A stretch of DNA of 64,000 bases from Glycomyces sp040645615 (GCF_040645615.1 NZ_JBEYYO010000002.1:329856-393855), one strand, 5' to 3'. Shown: positions 51,873 through 61,029, numbered from the stretch's first letter. Translations and numbers: made by a program. The notes: generated from the letters alone by a model not told the origin.

Positions 51873-52868
51873 TCAAGCGTCGCGTTCGATCATGTAGTCG
51901 CAGATGTCGACCAGGGCCTTTTGGGCGGGGCCGTCGGGGAGGGATCTGGCCAGGGTTCGGGCGCGTTCCTGGTACTGGTGGAGGGTCTCTTTGGCCTGGT
52001 CGAGGGCCTTGGAGGCGCGCAGGAGCGTCAGGGCCTCATCGAGGTCGGTCTCGGCGACCGGGGCGGAGACGAGGGCTCGCAGGCGCTCCTCGGCCGGGTC
52101 GGAGCCGGCGAGGGCGTAGAGCACGGCGAGGGTGGGGACGCCTTCGAGGAGGTCGGTGCCCGGGGTCTTGCCCGAGGTGTCGGACTCGATGTCGATGATG
52201 TCGTCGGCGAGCTGGAACGCGACCCCGATGACCTCGCCGAACTCCTCGGCGGTGGCGATCGTGGGCTCGTCGGCCCCGCCGAACCAGGCCCCGAACTTCG
52301 CGCACGTGGCGATGAGCGAGCCGGTCTTCTCCGAGAGGATCTCCAGGTGCCACTCGACGGCGTCGATCCCGTCGGGCCGGGGCATCGTCTCGTTGATCTG
52401 GCCGCGCACCAACCGTGCGAACGTGGCGGCCTGGAGGCGCACCGCCTCGGTGCCGAGCTCGGACATGATCTGCGCGGCCTGGCTGAACAGGTAGTCGCCG
52501 GTGAGGATCGCCACCGAGTTGTCCCAGCGGGCGTTCGCGCTCGGAGCGCCGCGCCGCAGCAGGGCCTCGTCCATGACGTCGTCGTGGTAGAGCGTGGCCA
52601 GGTGGGTCAGTTCGAGGGCCACGGCCGCTTCGAGGAGGTTCGGGCGGCCCGGGTCGCCCAGGTGCGAGCACGCGAGGGTGAGCATCGGGCGGAAGCGCTT
52701 CCCGCCCGCCCGGATGAGGTGGGACCCGGACTGGCGCAGCAGCGGCTGATCGGTGTCGACGGCTTTGAGCAGCCGCTCCTCGACCAGTTCGAGGGAGGCC
52801 CGCATCTGTTCGGCGAAGGCCTCGTCGGTGAACGTCAGCGAGGTCTGGGCATGTCGGGTGGTCACCAC
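51873..52868 (-). CDS. Polyprenyl diphosphate synthase (menaquinone tail)
   Basis: 331 residues from a leaderless-type GTG at 52868 (or 52865). The aspartate-rich motifs are LYHDDVMDE (FARM, preceded by THLAT so no bulky floor residue) and QLADDIIDIE (SARM). KRFRPML is the substrate-binding arm. Long-chain trans-prenyl synthases of this type make C35-C45 tails for menaquinone. Nearness to complex I fits that role. Chain length cannot be told from sequence by eye. Confidence 0.88.
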   Translation of the reverse strand: MVTTRHAQTSLTFTDEAFAEQMRASLELVEERLLKAVDTDQPLLRQSGSHLIRAGGKRFRPMLTLACSHLGDPGRPNLLEAAVALELTHLATLYHDDVMDEALLRRGAPSANARWDNSVAILTGDYLFSQAAQIMSELGTEAVRLQAATFARLVRGQINETMPRPDGIDAVEWHLEILSEKTGSLIATCAKFGAWFGGADEPTIATAEEFGEVIGVAFQLADDIIDIESDTSGKTPGTDLLEGVPTLAVLYALAGSDPAEERLRALVSAPVAETDLDEALTLLRASKALDQAKETLHQYQERARTLARSLPDGPAQKALVDICDYMIERDA

Positions 52869-52874
52869 AGGCTC

Positions 52875-52880
52875 ACCTTA
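52875..52880 (-). promoter_or_regulatory. -10 box of a leaderless start (polyprenyl synthase)
   Basis: On the minus strand TAAGGT ends six bases before the GTG at 52868. Confidence 0.5.
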
Positions 52881-52945
52881 TCGTGTGCGGTCGGGAGCGG
52901 CCACGGCGCGGGAACGGGGAGTCGCCCGGGCCGCAGCGAGCATCG

Positions 52946-54118
52946 TCAATGCCGGGCCCGCGCGGCCACGGCGCTGCCCAGGACGATGAACAGGGACGAC
53001 GCGGCCATCGCGCCCGCCACGGCGATCCAGCCCGCGCTCCACCCGGCGTGGTGCACGAGCAGCCCGAAGCTGAAGGGCCCCAAGGCCCCTCCGAGGAAGA
53101 TCCCGGTCTGCGTGACCGAGGTCGCCAGCGCCGGAGCGTCGGGGTAGCGGCTGGTCACGGCGTGGTTCATCAGGCCCGGCCAGGCCCAGCCGAGCGCGTA
53201 GGCCGCCACGGTGCCGACCGGGAGGAGCCAGGGGAGTTCGAACAGGTAGGTGGCGATCCCGGCGGCCCCGCCGAGCAGCATGAGGGAGATGACGAGGAAC
53301 TCGCGGCCGGTGCCGCGGTCGCCGACGGCGCCGAAGCCGGTGCGGGCGATGACTCCGGCGATGCCGCCGATGGTGAGGTTGAGTCCGGCGAAGCTCTCGG
53401 AGCCGCCGATGTCCACGGTGTACGTGGTCAGGAACGAGCCGATCGGGGTCGCGGCGGTGGCCCCGAGGAACGTGGCCGCGGCGAACAGCAGGAGCGTGGG
53501 GTCGAGCGGGCCCGGGGTGTTGCGCCGTTCGCGCGGGGCGGGGCGGCCGAGCCCTGCGAGGGGCACGAGCGCGGCGAGGACGAGGACCGCGCCGAACACG
53601 AAGGCCCAGCGCCAGCCGATGGTGAGCGCCACGACCGGCACGGAGAGCCCGCCGAGCATGATGCACAGCGGCACGGAGGCCTGTTTGGCGCCGAACAGGA
53701 GTCCGCGCCGCTTCGCGGGCGCCCATTCGGTGAGGACGGTGTTGGACGCGAGCTGGCCGAGGCCGTTCGCGGGCGCGCAGAGTACCAGGAAGACGGCGAG
53801 CACGATCGGGTCGTGGGCGAGGCCTGCGATCCCGGCGAGCGCGCAGGCCGAGAGCGCGACGGCGACGCGGGCGGTGACGAGCGCGCCGAAGCGGTCGACG
53901 AGGCGTCCGGAGGGGACGGTGGTGAGCGCCGAGATCGCGAAGTAGAGGCCGGTGACGAGGCCGATCTGGCTGACGCTCATGCCGAGTTCGGCGGCGACTT
54001 GCACCGCGAGGCCGCCGAAGAGGAACAGCGGGAGCACGGCGGCGACTTGGACGCTCATCGCCGCGGTGACGGTGGTGGCGATGGTGGGGCGGGTGGGGGC
54101 GGTGGTGGAGGCGGACAC
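52946..54118 (-). CDS. MFS transporter
   Basis: 390 residues from GTG 54118; in-frame codons up to 54166 are probably untranslated. About twelve hydrophobic segments. The loop between helices 2 and 3 reads GRLVDRFGALVTAR, the MFS A motif, and the second half has a degenerate copy (FGAVGDRGTGRE). It probably exports or imports a small organic compound, but nothing identifies the substrate. Confidence 0.85.
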   Translation of the reverse strand: MSASTTAPTRPTIATTVTAAMSVQVAAVLPLFLFGGLAVQVAAELGMSVSQIGLVTGLYFAISALTTVPSGRLVDRFGALVTARVAVALSACALAGIAGLAHDPIVLAVFLVLCAPANGLGQLASNTVLTEWAPAKRRGLLFGAKQASVPLCIMLGGLSVPVVALTIGWRWAFVFGAVLVLAALVPLAGLGRPAPRERRNTPGPLDPTLLLFAAATFLGATAATPIGSFLTTYTVDIGGSESFAGLNLTIGGIAGVIARTGFGAVGDRGTGREFLVISLMLLGGAAGIATYLFELPWLLPVGTVAAYALGWAWPGLMNHAVTSRYPDAPALATSVTQTGIFLGGALGPFSFGLLVHHAGWSAGWIAVAGAMAASSLFIVLGSAVAARARH

Positions 54119-54125
54119 CTTGGAA

Positions 54126-54131
54126 AGCGTA
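54126..54131 (-). promoter_or_regulatory. -10 box of a leaderless start (MFS gene)
   Basis: On the minus strand TACGCT ends seven bases before the GTG at 54118. This also supports that start. Confidence 0.4.
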
Positions 54132-54311
54132 CTCCAAGCGGTCGGCTCGACCCGATTCCTGTTCACATCAAGGGAATCGCCCGTTCTGCGTACCTATTAC
54201 GGGTGAACGATCTTGACGCGTGCACGCAGCGTGTGCGAACGTGGACTTCGGCGTCACCGATCGCTCTCGCAGTCGGGTGCGGCCGCGGTTCGCAGCCAGG
54301 TCGAGAACATG

Positions 54312-54353
54312 CGAAACGCGGCGGCCCTGGTGGGAGGGAGCCGCCGCGTTTCG
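54312..54353. terminator. Perfect 14-bp orphan hairpin
   Basis: CGAAACGCGGCGGC (54312-54325) pairs with GCCGCCGCGTTTCG (54340-54353). No gene ends nearby on either strand, so it may close a small RNA or a premature leader transcript. Confidence 0.6.
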
Positions 54354-54508
54354 GTTATTCGATTTGTTCCGCGGTGGTGACGAGGAAGTTTGGTGGGGAC
54401 TCGACATCGCCACCGCGGTGTGTCCGCGACCGGCGAGCCGGACCGCGAACGGTGCTGACACATTGATACTGCCCCGAATGCGACCGTGACGCAACCGGCT
54501 GTTGTTTA

Positions 54509-54514
54509 TATAGT
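54509..54514 (+). promoter_or_regulatory. -10 box for the IclR gene
   Basis: TATAGT lies 78 bases before the ATG at 54592 in an AT-rich patch (TTGTTTATATAGTTAG) unlike its surroundings. Confidence 0.45.
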
Positions 54515-54591
54515 TAGAACCCAGCCGATCGGGCCGGTGCCGAACCAGGCGCCCGGCCGTCCGATCAACGGTGCGCAATTGGAGCGGCGGC

Positions 54592-55488
54592 ATGGTGGAG
54601 CAGCGGCGACCAGGTGACGAGTCGCATGGTGATGCGAGGCGCGCGGAGGGCCACCGGGCGCGCAGATCGAGACCGGAATCACCGGTCCCCAAGGCCCCGA
54701 AGCGGATCGGGGTGTTCCCGGCCGACAAGTCCGAGCCCACGAAGCTCATCCAGTCCGTCCAGCGTGCACTGCGCATCATGGAGCTGGTGGGTCGCCATGC
54801 CGACGGGGTCTCGGCTCCGAGGATCGCGTTCGAGTGCGGCCTCAACCGCGCCACGGCCTACAACCTCCTGCGCACGCTCGTGTACGAGCGGTATCTGCGC
54901 CGTGACGAGGAGGGACGGTATTCGCTGGGTCTGGAGGTCTCCGACCGCTACTCGGAGCTGACGAGGGCGATGGCCGGGCCGAGCACGTGCGGCGACTACA
55001 TGCGCCGCATGTCCGGCGAGACGGGCTACTCGACGTTCGTGGCGCGCTTCGTGGAGGGCCGCCCGGCGGTCACCGACGTCATCGAGGGCAACAAGAGCCC
55101 GCACGTCGAGGAGCTCATCGTCGGCTTCGACGACGGCGCCCACGCCACGGCCCTGGGCAAGGCGCTGCTGGCGACGCTCCAGCCGATGGACCGCGCCCGG
55201 TTCCTGCGCGCGGCGGGGATGCGGAAGTTCACCGGGCACACGCTCACCGAACCGGACGCGTTCGAGTACGACCTGGCCGTCTACGGCGAGTCCGGGGTCT
55301 ACGCCGAGATCGGCCAGTTCAAGGACGGCGTGGCCTGCGCGGGCGTGGTGGTCCGCGAGGACGGGAACCCCTCGGATCGGATCGTGTTCGCGGTGGCGAT
55401 GCCCTTGGAGCACATGAGCCGGTCCTGGTCGATCCTCACCGAGCAGCTGCGCGTCGCCGCGGCCGAACTCCAGCCGCTGTTGCACTGA
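54592..55488 (+). CDS. IclR-family transcriptional regulator
   Basis: 298 residues from the ATG at 54592 with GGAG upstream. An unusual N-terminal extension of ~55 residues (basic, disordered) precedes the winged helix LIQSVQRALRIMELVGRHADG, SAPRIAFECGLNRATAYNLLRTLVYERYL. The effector domain has HATALGKALLATL, FTGHTLTEPDAFEYDL and CAGVVV, as in IclR. It may regulate itself or the neighbouring MFS gene. The ligand is unknown. Confidence 0.88.
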   Translation: MVEQRRPGDESHGDARRAEGHRARRSRPESPVPKAPKRIGVFPADKSEPTKLIQSVQRALRIMELVGRHADGVSAPRIAFECGLNRATAYNLLRTLVYERYLRRDEEGRYSLGLEVSDRYSELTRAMAGPSTCGDYMRRMSGETGYSTFVARFVEGRPAVTDVIEGNKSPHVEELIVGFDDGAHATALGKALLATLQPMDRARFLRAAGMRKFTGHTLTEPDAFEYDLAVYGESGVYAEIGQFKDGVACAGVVVREDGNPSDRIVFAVAMPLEHMSRSWSILTEQLRVAAAELQPLLH

Positions 55489-55556
55489 GGCACAACCGAA
55501 CCGCGCCGCCGCCGCGTCCTTGAAGAGATCGACCGACGATCGCCGAGAGGACACAC

Positions 55557-56726
55557 GTGAAGCGACAGTGGAGCACAGGCGCCGTTGCCATGATCGCGAC
55601 GGCCGCTTTGGCGGCCGCGTCGGCCTGCACCGGAGACACCGGTGACCAGGGCGCGAGCGGCCAGAACGGCACCTCCGACGAGGACCGCCTGCTGGAGATG
55701 ATCAACGAGGGCAGTCGGATCGAGGCCGAACTCGACACGATCGAGCTGCGGGTGGTCAAGCAGTGCCTCGAAGACGAGGGCTACACCGTCCATGACGAGA
55801 TCGAACTCATGGGCTGGGAGGCGGTCCCGATCACCGGCCTGTTCACCGAGTACCCGCACTCGTCGTTCCTGCCCACGGCCGAAGAGGCCGCCGAGGAGGG
55901 CTTCGGGTTCTGGCGGACCGCCGACGAGGACGCCGACGTGGAATGGGGCGAGGACGACCAGGGCGAGCAGATGCCCGACAACACCGCCTGGGAGGCGCTC
56001 TCGGAGCGGGAGCAGTACGACTGGTACGAGGCCTTCTACGGCGCGGAGCACGCCGAGGAGTACTACCGCTTCCTGATCGACCCCGACGCCCCGACCGGCC
56101 ACGAGGGCGGCGGGCGAAACAACGACGACGACGAGGGCGAGGACGGGGAGATCGGCGTCTCGGACGGCGTGGCCTTCACCGCCCCCGAGCCCGGCGGCTG
56201 CCAGCGGGAGATGATCGACGCGCTCTACGACGACCTGCGCCTGGTCGAGGAGGTCAGCCTCGAAACGGACGAGACCCACGCGTACTGGCGTTACCGGCCC
56301 GAGAACCCGACCTGGAACGAGGAGTCCCGCATCGCCGTCGAGGACGAGTACCTCAGCCGCGTCCGGGGCGCCGAAGGCGACCTGATCGAATGCCTCGTCG
56401 AGCGCGGCCAGAGCGACTGGGAGTTCAACGACCACGGGCAGGTGCTCGTGTACGAGTACTTCAGTTCGCTCTACTGGGGCGAGGACGCGGGCGGGGTCGA
56501 GCTGCCCGAGGACGCGCCCACCGATTTCGAGGGCAAGAAGGCCCACGAGATCGCGACCGCCGTCGACTTCGCCGAATGCGGCGACGCGAGCGGCTACCGC
56601 GAGACGGCCGCGACGGCCTACACCGAAACACAGGTCGAATACTTCGCATCGGTCGAGACCGCCTCGTACGCGTGGCAGGAGGAGATGCGGGCGGTGCTCG
56701 ACGAAGCGCAGAAGCTGCTCTCCTGA
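55557..56726 (+). CDS. Large acidic lipoprotein of unknown family
   Basis: 389 residues from a GTG with GAGAGGACA upstream. Signal peptide with lipobox ASAC (Cys ~24). The mature chain is very acidic (many Glu/Asp) with helical stretches (EDRLLEMINEGSRIEAELDTIELRVVKQCLE), and several fixed cysteines (CLEDEG, GGCQRE, IECLVERG, FAECGD) that could make two disulfides. A poly-Asp/Glu linker (NNDDDEGEDGE) splits it. I do not recognise the family. It is anchored extracellularly. Confidence 0.72.
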   Translation: MKRQWSTGAVAMIATAALAAASACTGDTGDQGASGQNGTSDEDRLLEMINEGSRIEAELDTIELRVVKQCLEDEGYTVHDEIELMGWEAVPITGLFTEYPHSSFLPTAEEAAEEGFGFWRTADEDADVEWGEDDQGEQMPDNTAWEALSEREQYDWYEAFYGAEHAEEYYRFLIDPDAPTGHEGGGRNNDDDEGEDGEIGVSDGVAFTAPEPGGCQREMIDALYDDLRLVEEVSLETDETHAYWRYRPENPTWNEESRIAVEDEYLSRVRGAEGDLIECLVERGQSDWEFNDHGQVLVYEYFSSLYWGEDAGGVELPEDAPTDFEGKKAHEIATAVDFAECGDASGYRETAATAYTETQVEYFASVETASYAWQEEMRAVLDEAQKLLS

Positions 56727-56739
56727 CGCGGACGCGAAA

Positions 56740-56764
56740 CGGCCGGCCCCCGAGGGGCCGGCCG
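56740..56764. terminator. Bidirectional terminator between convergent genes
   Basis: CGGCCGGCCCC and GGGGCCGGCCG form an 11-bp stem with loop CGA, between the lipoprotein stop (56726) and korB stop (56777). Confidence 0.85.
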
Positions 56765-56776
56765 CTTCACGATTCG

Positions 56777-57796
56777 CTACAGGACGGTCCAGGTGTCGCC
56801 GGAGTTCAGCAGCCGGTCGAGCGCTTCCTTCCGGTCCACGCCCGCCGCGGCCTCGTCGACCTGGGTGCGCACCCCGTGGTCGTAGGTCGGGCGTTTGACA
56901 TTGCGGAACACCCCGATCGGGGTGTGGTCGAGCGCCACGCCGGACAGGCGCGAGAGCGCGAACGCGTACGACGGGTCGTCCACGTCGGCCTTGTGGACCA
57001 CGACCTCGGACTCGTCCACGTCGGCGGCGTCCTTGACCTGGAGGCCGTACCCCGACTGCACGACGACCTTGTCTCCGAATCGGATCGGCTCGCCGTCCTG
57101 GAGGCGGATGATCGCCTCGTCGCGGGTGTCGGGGTTCTTCAGGATCTCGAACGCGTTGTCGTTGAAGATCGGGCAGTTCTGGTAGATCTCCACGAACGCC
57201 GAGCCCTCGTGCTCGGCCGCGGCCCGCAGGACCTCGTGCAGGTGCGCGCGGTCGGAGTCGAGCGTGCGGGCCACGAACGTGGCCTCCGAGCCCAAAGCGA
57301 GCGAGAGCGGGTTGAACGGCGCGTCGACCGAGCCCATCGGGCTGGACTTGGTGAGCTTGCCCGGCTCCGAGGTGGGGGAGTACTGGCCCTTGGTGAGCCC
57401 GTAGATCCGGTTGTTGAACAGCAGGATCTTCAAGTTCACGTTGCGGCGCAGCGCGTGGATGAGGTGGTTGCCGCCGATCGACAACGCGTCGCCGTCGCCG
57501 GTGACGACCCACACCGACAGGTCCGGGCGCGAGACCGCCAGGCCCGTGGCGATCGCCGGGGCGCGGCCGTGGATCGAGTGGATGCCGTACGTGTTGAGGT
57601 AGTACGGGAACCGCGAGGAGCAGCCGATGCCGGACACGAACGCGATGTTCTCGCGCTCCAGGCCCAGCTCGGGCAGGAACGACTGGACGGCCGCGAGGAT
57701 GGCGTAGTCGCCGCAGCCGGGGCACCAGCGCACCTCCTGGCTCGACTTGAAGTCCTTGGCCTTCAGCTTGGGGGCGTCGAGCTTGACGTCAGCCAT
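56777..57796 (-). CDS. korB: 2-oxoacid:ferredoxin oxidoreductase beta subunit
   Basis: 339 residues. TPP and [4Fe-4S] region: VRWCPGCGDYAIL, GIGCSSR, IHGRAPAIATG, VVTGDGDALSIGGNH and NNRIYGLTKGQYSP. It oxidatively decarboxylates a 2-oxoacid (2-oxoglutarate or pyruvate) and reduces ferredoxin. It overlaps korA by 8 bases and is the last gene of the minus-strand operon. Confidence 0.92.
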   Translation of the reverse strand: MADVKLDAPKLKAKDFKSSQEVRWCPGCGDYAILAAVQSFLPELGLERENIAFVSGIGCSSRFPYYLNTYGIHSIHGRAPAIATGLAVSRPDLSVWVVTGDGDALSIGGNHLIHALRRNVNLKILLFNNRIYGLTKGQYSPTSEPGKLTKSSPMGSVDAPFNPLSLALGSEATFVARTLDSDRAHLHEVLRAAAEHEGSAFVEIYQNCPIFNDNAFEILKNPDTRDEAIIRLQDGEPIRFGDKVVVQSGYGLQVKDAADVDESEVVVHKADVDDPSYAFALSRLSGVALDHTPIGVFRNVKRPTYDHGVRTQVDEAAAGVDRKEALDRLLNSGDTWTVL

Positions 57797-59642
57797 TCTT
57801 GATGACCTCCTCGAGGGCGTCCTGGAGTTCGTTGGAGGTGAACGGCAGCCCGCGCACCTGGTTGTAGCCGACCACGTTCGTGCCCGGGAAGTTGCCGCGC
57901 AGCAACAGCGCGAGCTGGCCGAGGTTCATCTCGGGGACCACGACCTTGTCGTAGCGGGCGAGGACCTCGGCGGTGTTCTTCGGCATCGGGTTGAGGTAGC
58001 GCAGGTGCGCGCGGGCGATCGAGACGCCCTTGTCCCTCAGGCCCCTGACGGCCGCGCCGATCGGGCCCCACGTCGAGCCCCAGCCCAGGACCAGCGTGTC
58101 GGCCTCGCCCGGGTCGTCCACTTCGAGGTCGGGCACGTCGACCCCGGCGATCTTGGCCGCTCTGGTGCGCACCATGTGGTCGTGGTTGGCCGGGTCGTAG
58201 GAGATGTCGCCGGTCTTGTCGGCCTTCTCGATGCCGCCGATGCGGTGCTGGAGCCCGGGCGTGCCCGGGATCGCCCACGGCCGCGCGAGCGTCTCGGCGT
58301 CGCGCAGGTAGGGCAGGAACACCGGCTCGCCCTTGGCGTCGACGCCGTTGGGCTCGGTGGCGAACTCGACGGTCAGGTCGGGCAGGTCGGCGGGCTCGGG
58401 CAGCAGCCACGGCTCGGCGCCGTTGGCGATGTACCCGTCGGAGAGCACCATGACCGGGGTGCGGTACGTGGTGGCGATCCGGGCGGCCTCCAGCATGATC
58501 GCGTAGCAGTCCGAAGGGGACTGCGGGGCGAGCACGGCGACGGGGGCCTCGCCGTGGCGGCCGAACATGGCCATCACCAGGTCGGCCTGCTCGGTCTTGG
58601 TGGGCAGGCCCGTGGAGGGCCCGGCGCGCTGCACGTCGACCACCACGAGCGGCAGTTCGAGCGACACGGCGAGCGAGATCGTCTCGGACTTGAGCGCGAT
58701 GCCCGGTCCCGAGGAGGTGGTGACGCCGAGCGCCCCGCCCCACGAGGCGCCCAGGGCCGCGCCCACGGCCGCGATCTCGTCCTCGGCCTGCACGGTGGTC
58801 ACGCCGAAGCGCTTGTGCTTGGAGAGCTCGTGGAGGATGTCGCTGGCCGGGGTGATCGGGTACGCGCCGAGGAAGACCGGCAGGCCCGTGGCCACGCCCG
58901 AGGCGGTGATGCCCCACGCGAGCGCCTGGTTGCCGGTGATGTTGCGGTAGGTCCCGGCCGCGAGCTTGGCCGGCGGGATCTCGAAGCGCACCGCGAAGGC
59001 CTCGGCGGTCTCGCCGTAGTTCCACCCCGCGCGCAGCGCCGCGATGTTGGCCTCGGCGATCGCGGGCTTGGCCTTGAACTTGCCGCGCAGGAAGTCCTCG
59101 GTGGCCTCGGTGGGCCGCGAGTACATCCAGGAGACCAGGCCGAGCGCGAACATGTTCTTGGAGCGCTCGGCGTCCTTCTTGCTCACCTCGTGCTCGGCGA
59201 GCGCGCCGATGGTGAGGCTCGCGAGGGCGACCTGGTGGACCTGGTAGTTGTCGAGCGAGCCGTCGTCGAGCGGGTTCACGTCGTAGCCGACCTTGGTGAG
59301 GTTCCGCTTGGTGAACTCGTCGGTGTTGACGACGATGGTGCCGCCGGCCTTGAGGTCGCCGAGGTTGGCCTTGAGCGCCGCGGGGTTCATGGCGATGAGG
59401 ACCTCGGGCTGGTCGCCGGGGGTGAGGATGTCGGTGTCGGCGAAGTGGATCTGGAAGCTCGACACGCCCGGGAGCGTCCCGGCGGGGGCCCGGATCTCGG
59501 CGGGGTAGTTCGGGAGGGTCGACAGGTCGTTGCCGAGCTTGGCGGTCTCCGCGGTGAAGCGGTCACCCGTGAGCTGCATGCCGTCGCCGGAGTCCCCTGC
59601 GAAGCGGATGACGACCCGGTCGAGCTGCCGGACGGTGTTCAC
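57789..59642 (-). CDS. korA: 2-oxoacid:ferredoxin oxidoreductase alpha subunit (gamma-alpha fusion)
   Basis: 617 residues from GTG 59642. The N-terminal ~190 residues are the gamma domain (IRFAGDSGDGMQLTGDRF, LIAMNPAAL). The alpha domain follows (GAYPITPASDIL, AEDEIAAVGAALGASW, SSGPGIALKSE, DVQRAGPSTGLPTKTEQ). This is the usual actinobacterial two-subunit KorAB. Its start overlaps the stop of nuoC2 by 4 bases, tying it to the alternative complex I subunits. Confidence 0.92.
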   Translation of the reverse strand: MNTVRQLDRVVIRFAGDSGDGMQLTGDRFTAETAKLGNDLSTLPNYPAEIRAPAGTLPGVSSFQIHFADTDILTPGDQPEVLIAMNPAALKANLGDLKAGGTIVVNTDEFTKRNLTKVGYDVNPLDDGSLDNYQVHQVALASLTIGALAEHEVSKKDAERSKNMFALGLVSWMYSRPTEATEDFLRGKFKAKPAIAEANIAALRAGWNYGETAEAFAVRFEIPPAKLAAGTYRNITGNQALAWGITASGVATGLPVFLGAYPITPASDILHELSKHKRFGVTTVQAEDEIAAVGAALGASWGGALGVTTSSGPGIALKSETISLAVSLELPLVVVDVQRAGPSTGLPTKTEQADLVMAMFGRHGEAPVAVLAPQSPSDCYAIMLEAARIATTYRTPVMVLSDGYIANGAEPWLLPEPADLPDLTVEFATEPNGVDAKGEPVFLPYLRDAETLARPWAIPGTPGLQHRIGGIEKADKTGDISYDPANHDHMVRTRAAKIAGVDVPDLEVDDPGEADTLVLGWGSTWGPIGAAVRGLRDKGVSIARAHLRYLNPMPKNTAEVLARYDKVVVPEMNLGQLALLLRGNFPGTNVVGYNQVRGLPFTSNELQDALEEVIKNG

Positions 59643-60976
59643 CTAGTTCTCCTCTTGCGGGTGCGGGGGCGCGCAGGGTCATGCGGCGCTTCGGGCTTGG
59701 GGGAGCGGGGCTCCGCCGGTCTTACTTGCGATGCTACGCGGGCCCGCACCCGCCGCGCCAACCCCGCGACGCGGGCGCGATGTAGGCGACACCACTTCGT
59801 GGCCCAACTCTCACTGGCTGGGACGCGCTCGCCCCTGAAGTGACACAGACCTCTGGTTTCGGCATGTCGGGAGTAGTCCTCAGGTCCTAAGACCGTCCCG
59901 GATCGTGGAAGCGGGGACGCGATGGAGACTGAGGGAAGTCGCCGATCCGACTCGCGGGAGGACGGTGGGAGGAGCGGGGCGAGACGGCGGGAGGGTGCGG
60001 GGCCGGACGGCGGGGCGGAGGGAGCGGCGGCGAAAGGGAGGCGTGACGCGCGGGGCCCGAGAACGGCGGGCGCGGGGCGCGGCGCGGCGGGCGGCGCAGC
60101 TTCGGGAGGGTCGGCGGGCGCGGGGCGCGGGGCGCGGGGCGCGGGCGGCGCGGACTTCGTCTCGGGCGCCTGGGCGGGGCGCTCCGCCTCGCTCGCCTCG
60201 GAACGCGACGCAGTCTCGGCGGGCGACGCGTCCTCCACCTCGGGAAACTCGGCAGCAGGCGCGGGACGCGGTGCGGCAGGCGGCGCCGCCTTCGCCTCGG
60301 GCGCCCGGGCGGGGCGCTCCGCCTCGCTCGCCTCGGGGCGCGGCGCTGTCGCCCCTGGCGCTGCGTCCTCCGCCGACCTTGCGGGGCGCTTCGCCGCCGT
60401 CGCGGCCTTCGCTTCGGGCTTGCGCGTCGAGGCCTCCGGTCTCGGCTCCATCCAGTCCTCTGGGACTCCCGGCGGGCGTTTCGGGGCTCGTTTCCTTACG
60501 CCCCCATGACCTTCACCGGGCTCTTTCGCTCCCGGCCACGGCTTCACCACTCGTGAGGCCAGGACGAAGTCCTTGCGCAGCGGGTGGCCCTCGAACTCGG
60601 GCGCGAGCAGGAGCGGGCGCAGGCCGGGGTGGCCGGTGAAGTCGACGCCGAACATCTCGTGGGTCTCGCGCTCGTGCCAGTCCGCGCCCGGGTACAGGTC
60701 GATCACCGAGGCGATCGCGCCGGTGGCGAGCATCGCCCGCAGGAGCACCCCGCGCCGCTCGGCCACCGACCACACGTGGGCCACGACCCGGAAGCCCTCG
60801 CCTTCGTCCACTGCGGACAGCCAATCGAAGAAGTCGCAGCCCATCTCGTCCCGGCAGGCGCGCACCGCGTCATGCCACTGCTCGGGCTCGACGTCGGCGA
60901 CCGCGCGAGGACCGTCCGCTCCCAGCTCCTCGACGCCGAGCGCGGCGCGGACGCGGGTCTCCCAGGGGTCAGTCAC
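59639..60976 (-). CDS. nuoC2: Second NuoC with long disordered C-terminal tail
   Basis: 445 residues from GTG 60976 with GGGAGG upstream. Residues 1-~155 are the 30-kDa subunit core: CDFFDWLSAVDEG, YPGADWHERETHEMFGVDFTGHP, HPLRKDF and KPWPGAKEPGEGHGG. After PPGVPEDW the chain becomes Ala/Pro/Glu-rich with repeats (RPEASEAERPARAPEAK; RSEASEAERPAQAPETK) and, in the last ~80 residues, very basic. The stop overlaps korA, which supports the end, but a frameshift in the low-complexity part could have extended it. No nuoD2 or membrane subunits follow. Confidence 0.82.
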   Translation of the reverse strand: MTDPWETRVRAALGVEELGADGPRAVADVEPEQWHDAVRACRDEMGCDFFDWLSAVDEGEGFRVVAHVWSVAERRGVLLRAMLATGAIASVIDLYPGADWHERETHEMFGVDFTGHPGLRPLLLAPEFEGHPLRKDFVLASRVVKPWPGAKEPGEGHGGVRKRAPKRPPGVPEDWMEPRPEASTRKPEAKAATAAKRPARSAEDAAPGATAPRPEASEAERPARAPEAKAAPPAAPRPAPAAEFPEVEDASPAETASRSEASEAERPAQAPETKSAPPAPRAPRPAPADPPEAAPPAAPRPAPAVLGPRASRLPFAAAPSAPPSGPAPSRRLAPLLPPSSRESDRRLPSVSIASPLPRSGTVLGPEDYSRHAETRGLCHFRGERVPASESWATKWCRLHRARVAGLARRVRARVASQVRPAEPRSPKPEAPHDPARPRTRKRRTR

Positions 60977-61006
60977 GACTCGACCTCCCGGCCGGAAATC
61001 CTATAT

Positions 61007-61028
61007 CATATAGGATATATCCTATATG
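61007..61028. promoter_or_regulatory. Perfect 22-bp AT-rich palindrome between nuoB2 and nuoC2
   Basis: The sequence reads CATATAGGATA and its exact complement, with a further half-site ATATAGGAT (minus strand) just beyond, from 61000. In a ~70% G+C region this is an almost certain protein-binding site or regulated internal promoter. Confidence 0.7.
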
Positions 61029-61029
61029 G

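Larger units (their letters stand above)
54119..54591. other. Intergenic region with orphan hairpin, no supported gene
   Basis: A 473-base divergent gap between the MFS transporter (minus) and the IclR gene (plus). A short frame at 54202 (VNDLDACTQ...) has no ribosome binding site or family. It contains the hairpin at 54312-54353 and a -10-like TATAGT at 54509. Confidence 0.5.

Noticed and set aside
59905..60639. Plus-strand Arg/Ala-rich ORFs opposite nuoC2
   Set aside because: They are mirror frames of the Ala/Pro/Glu-rich tail and have no start signal.
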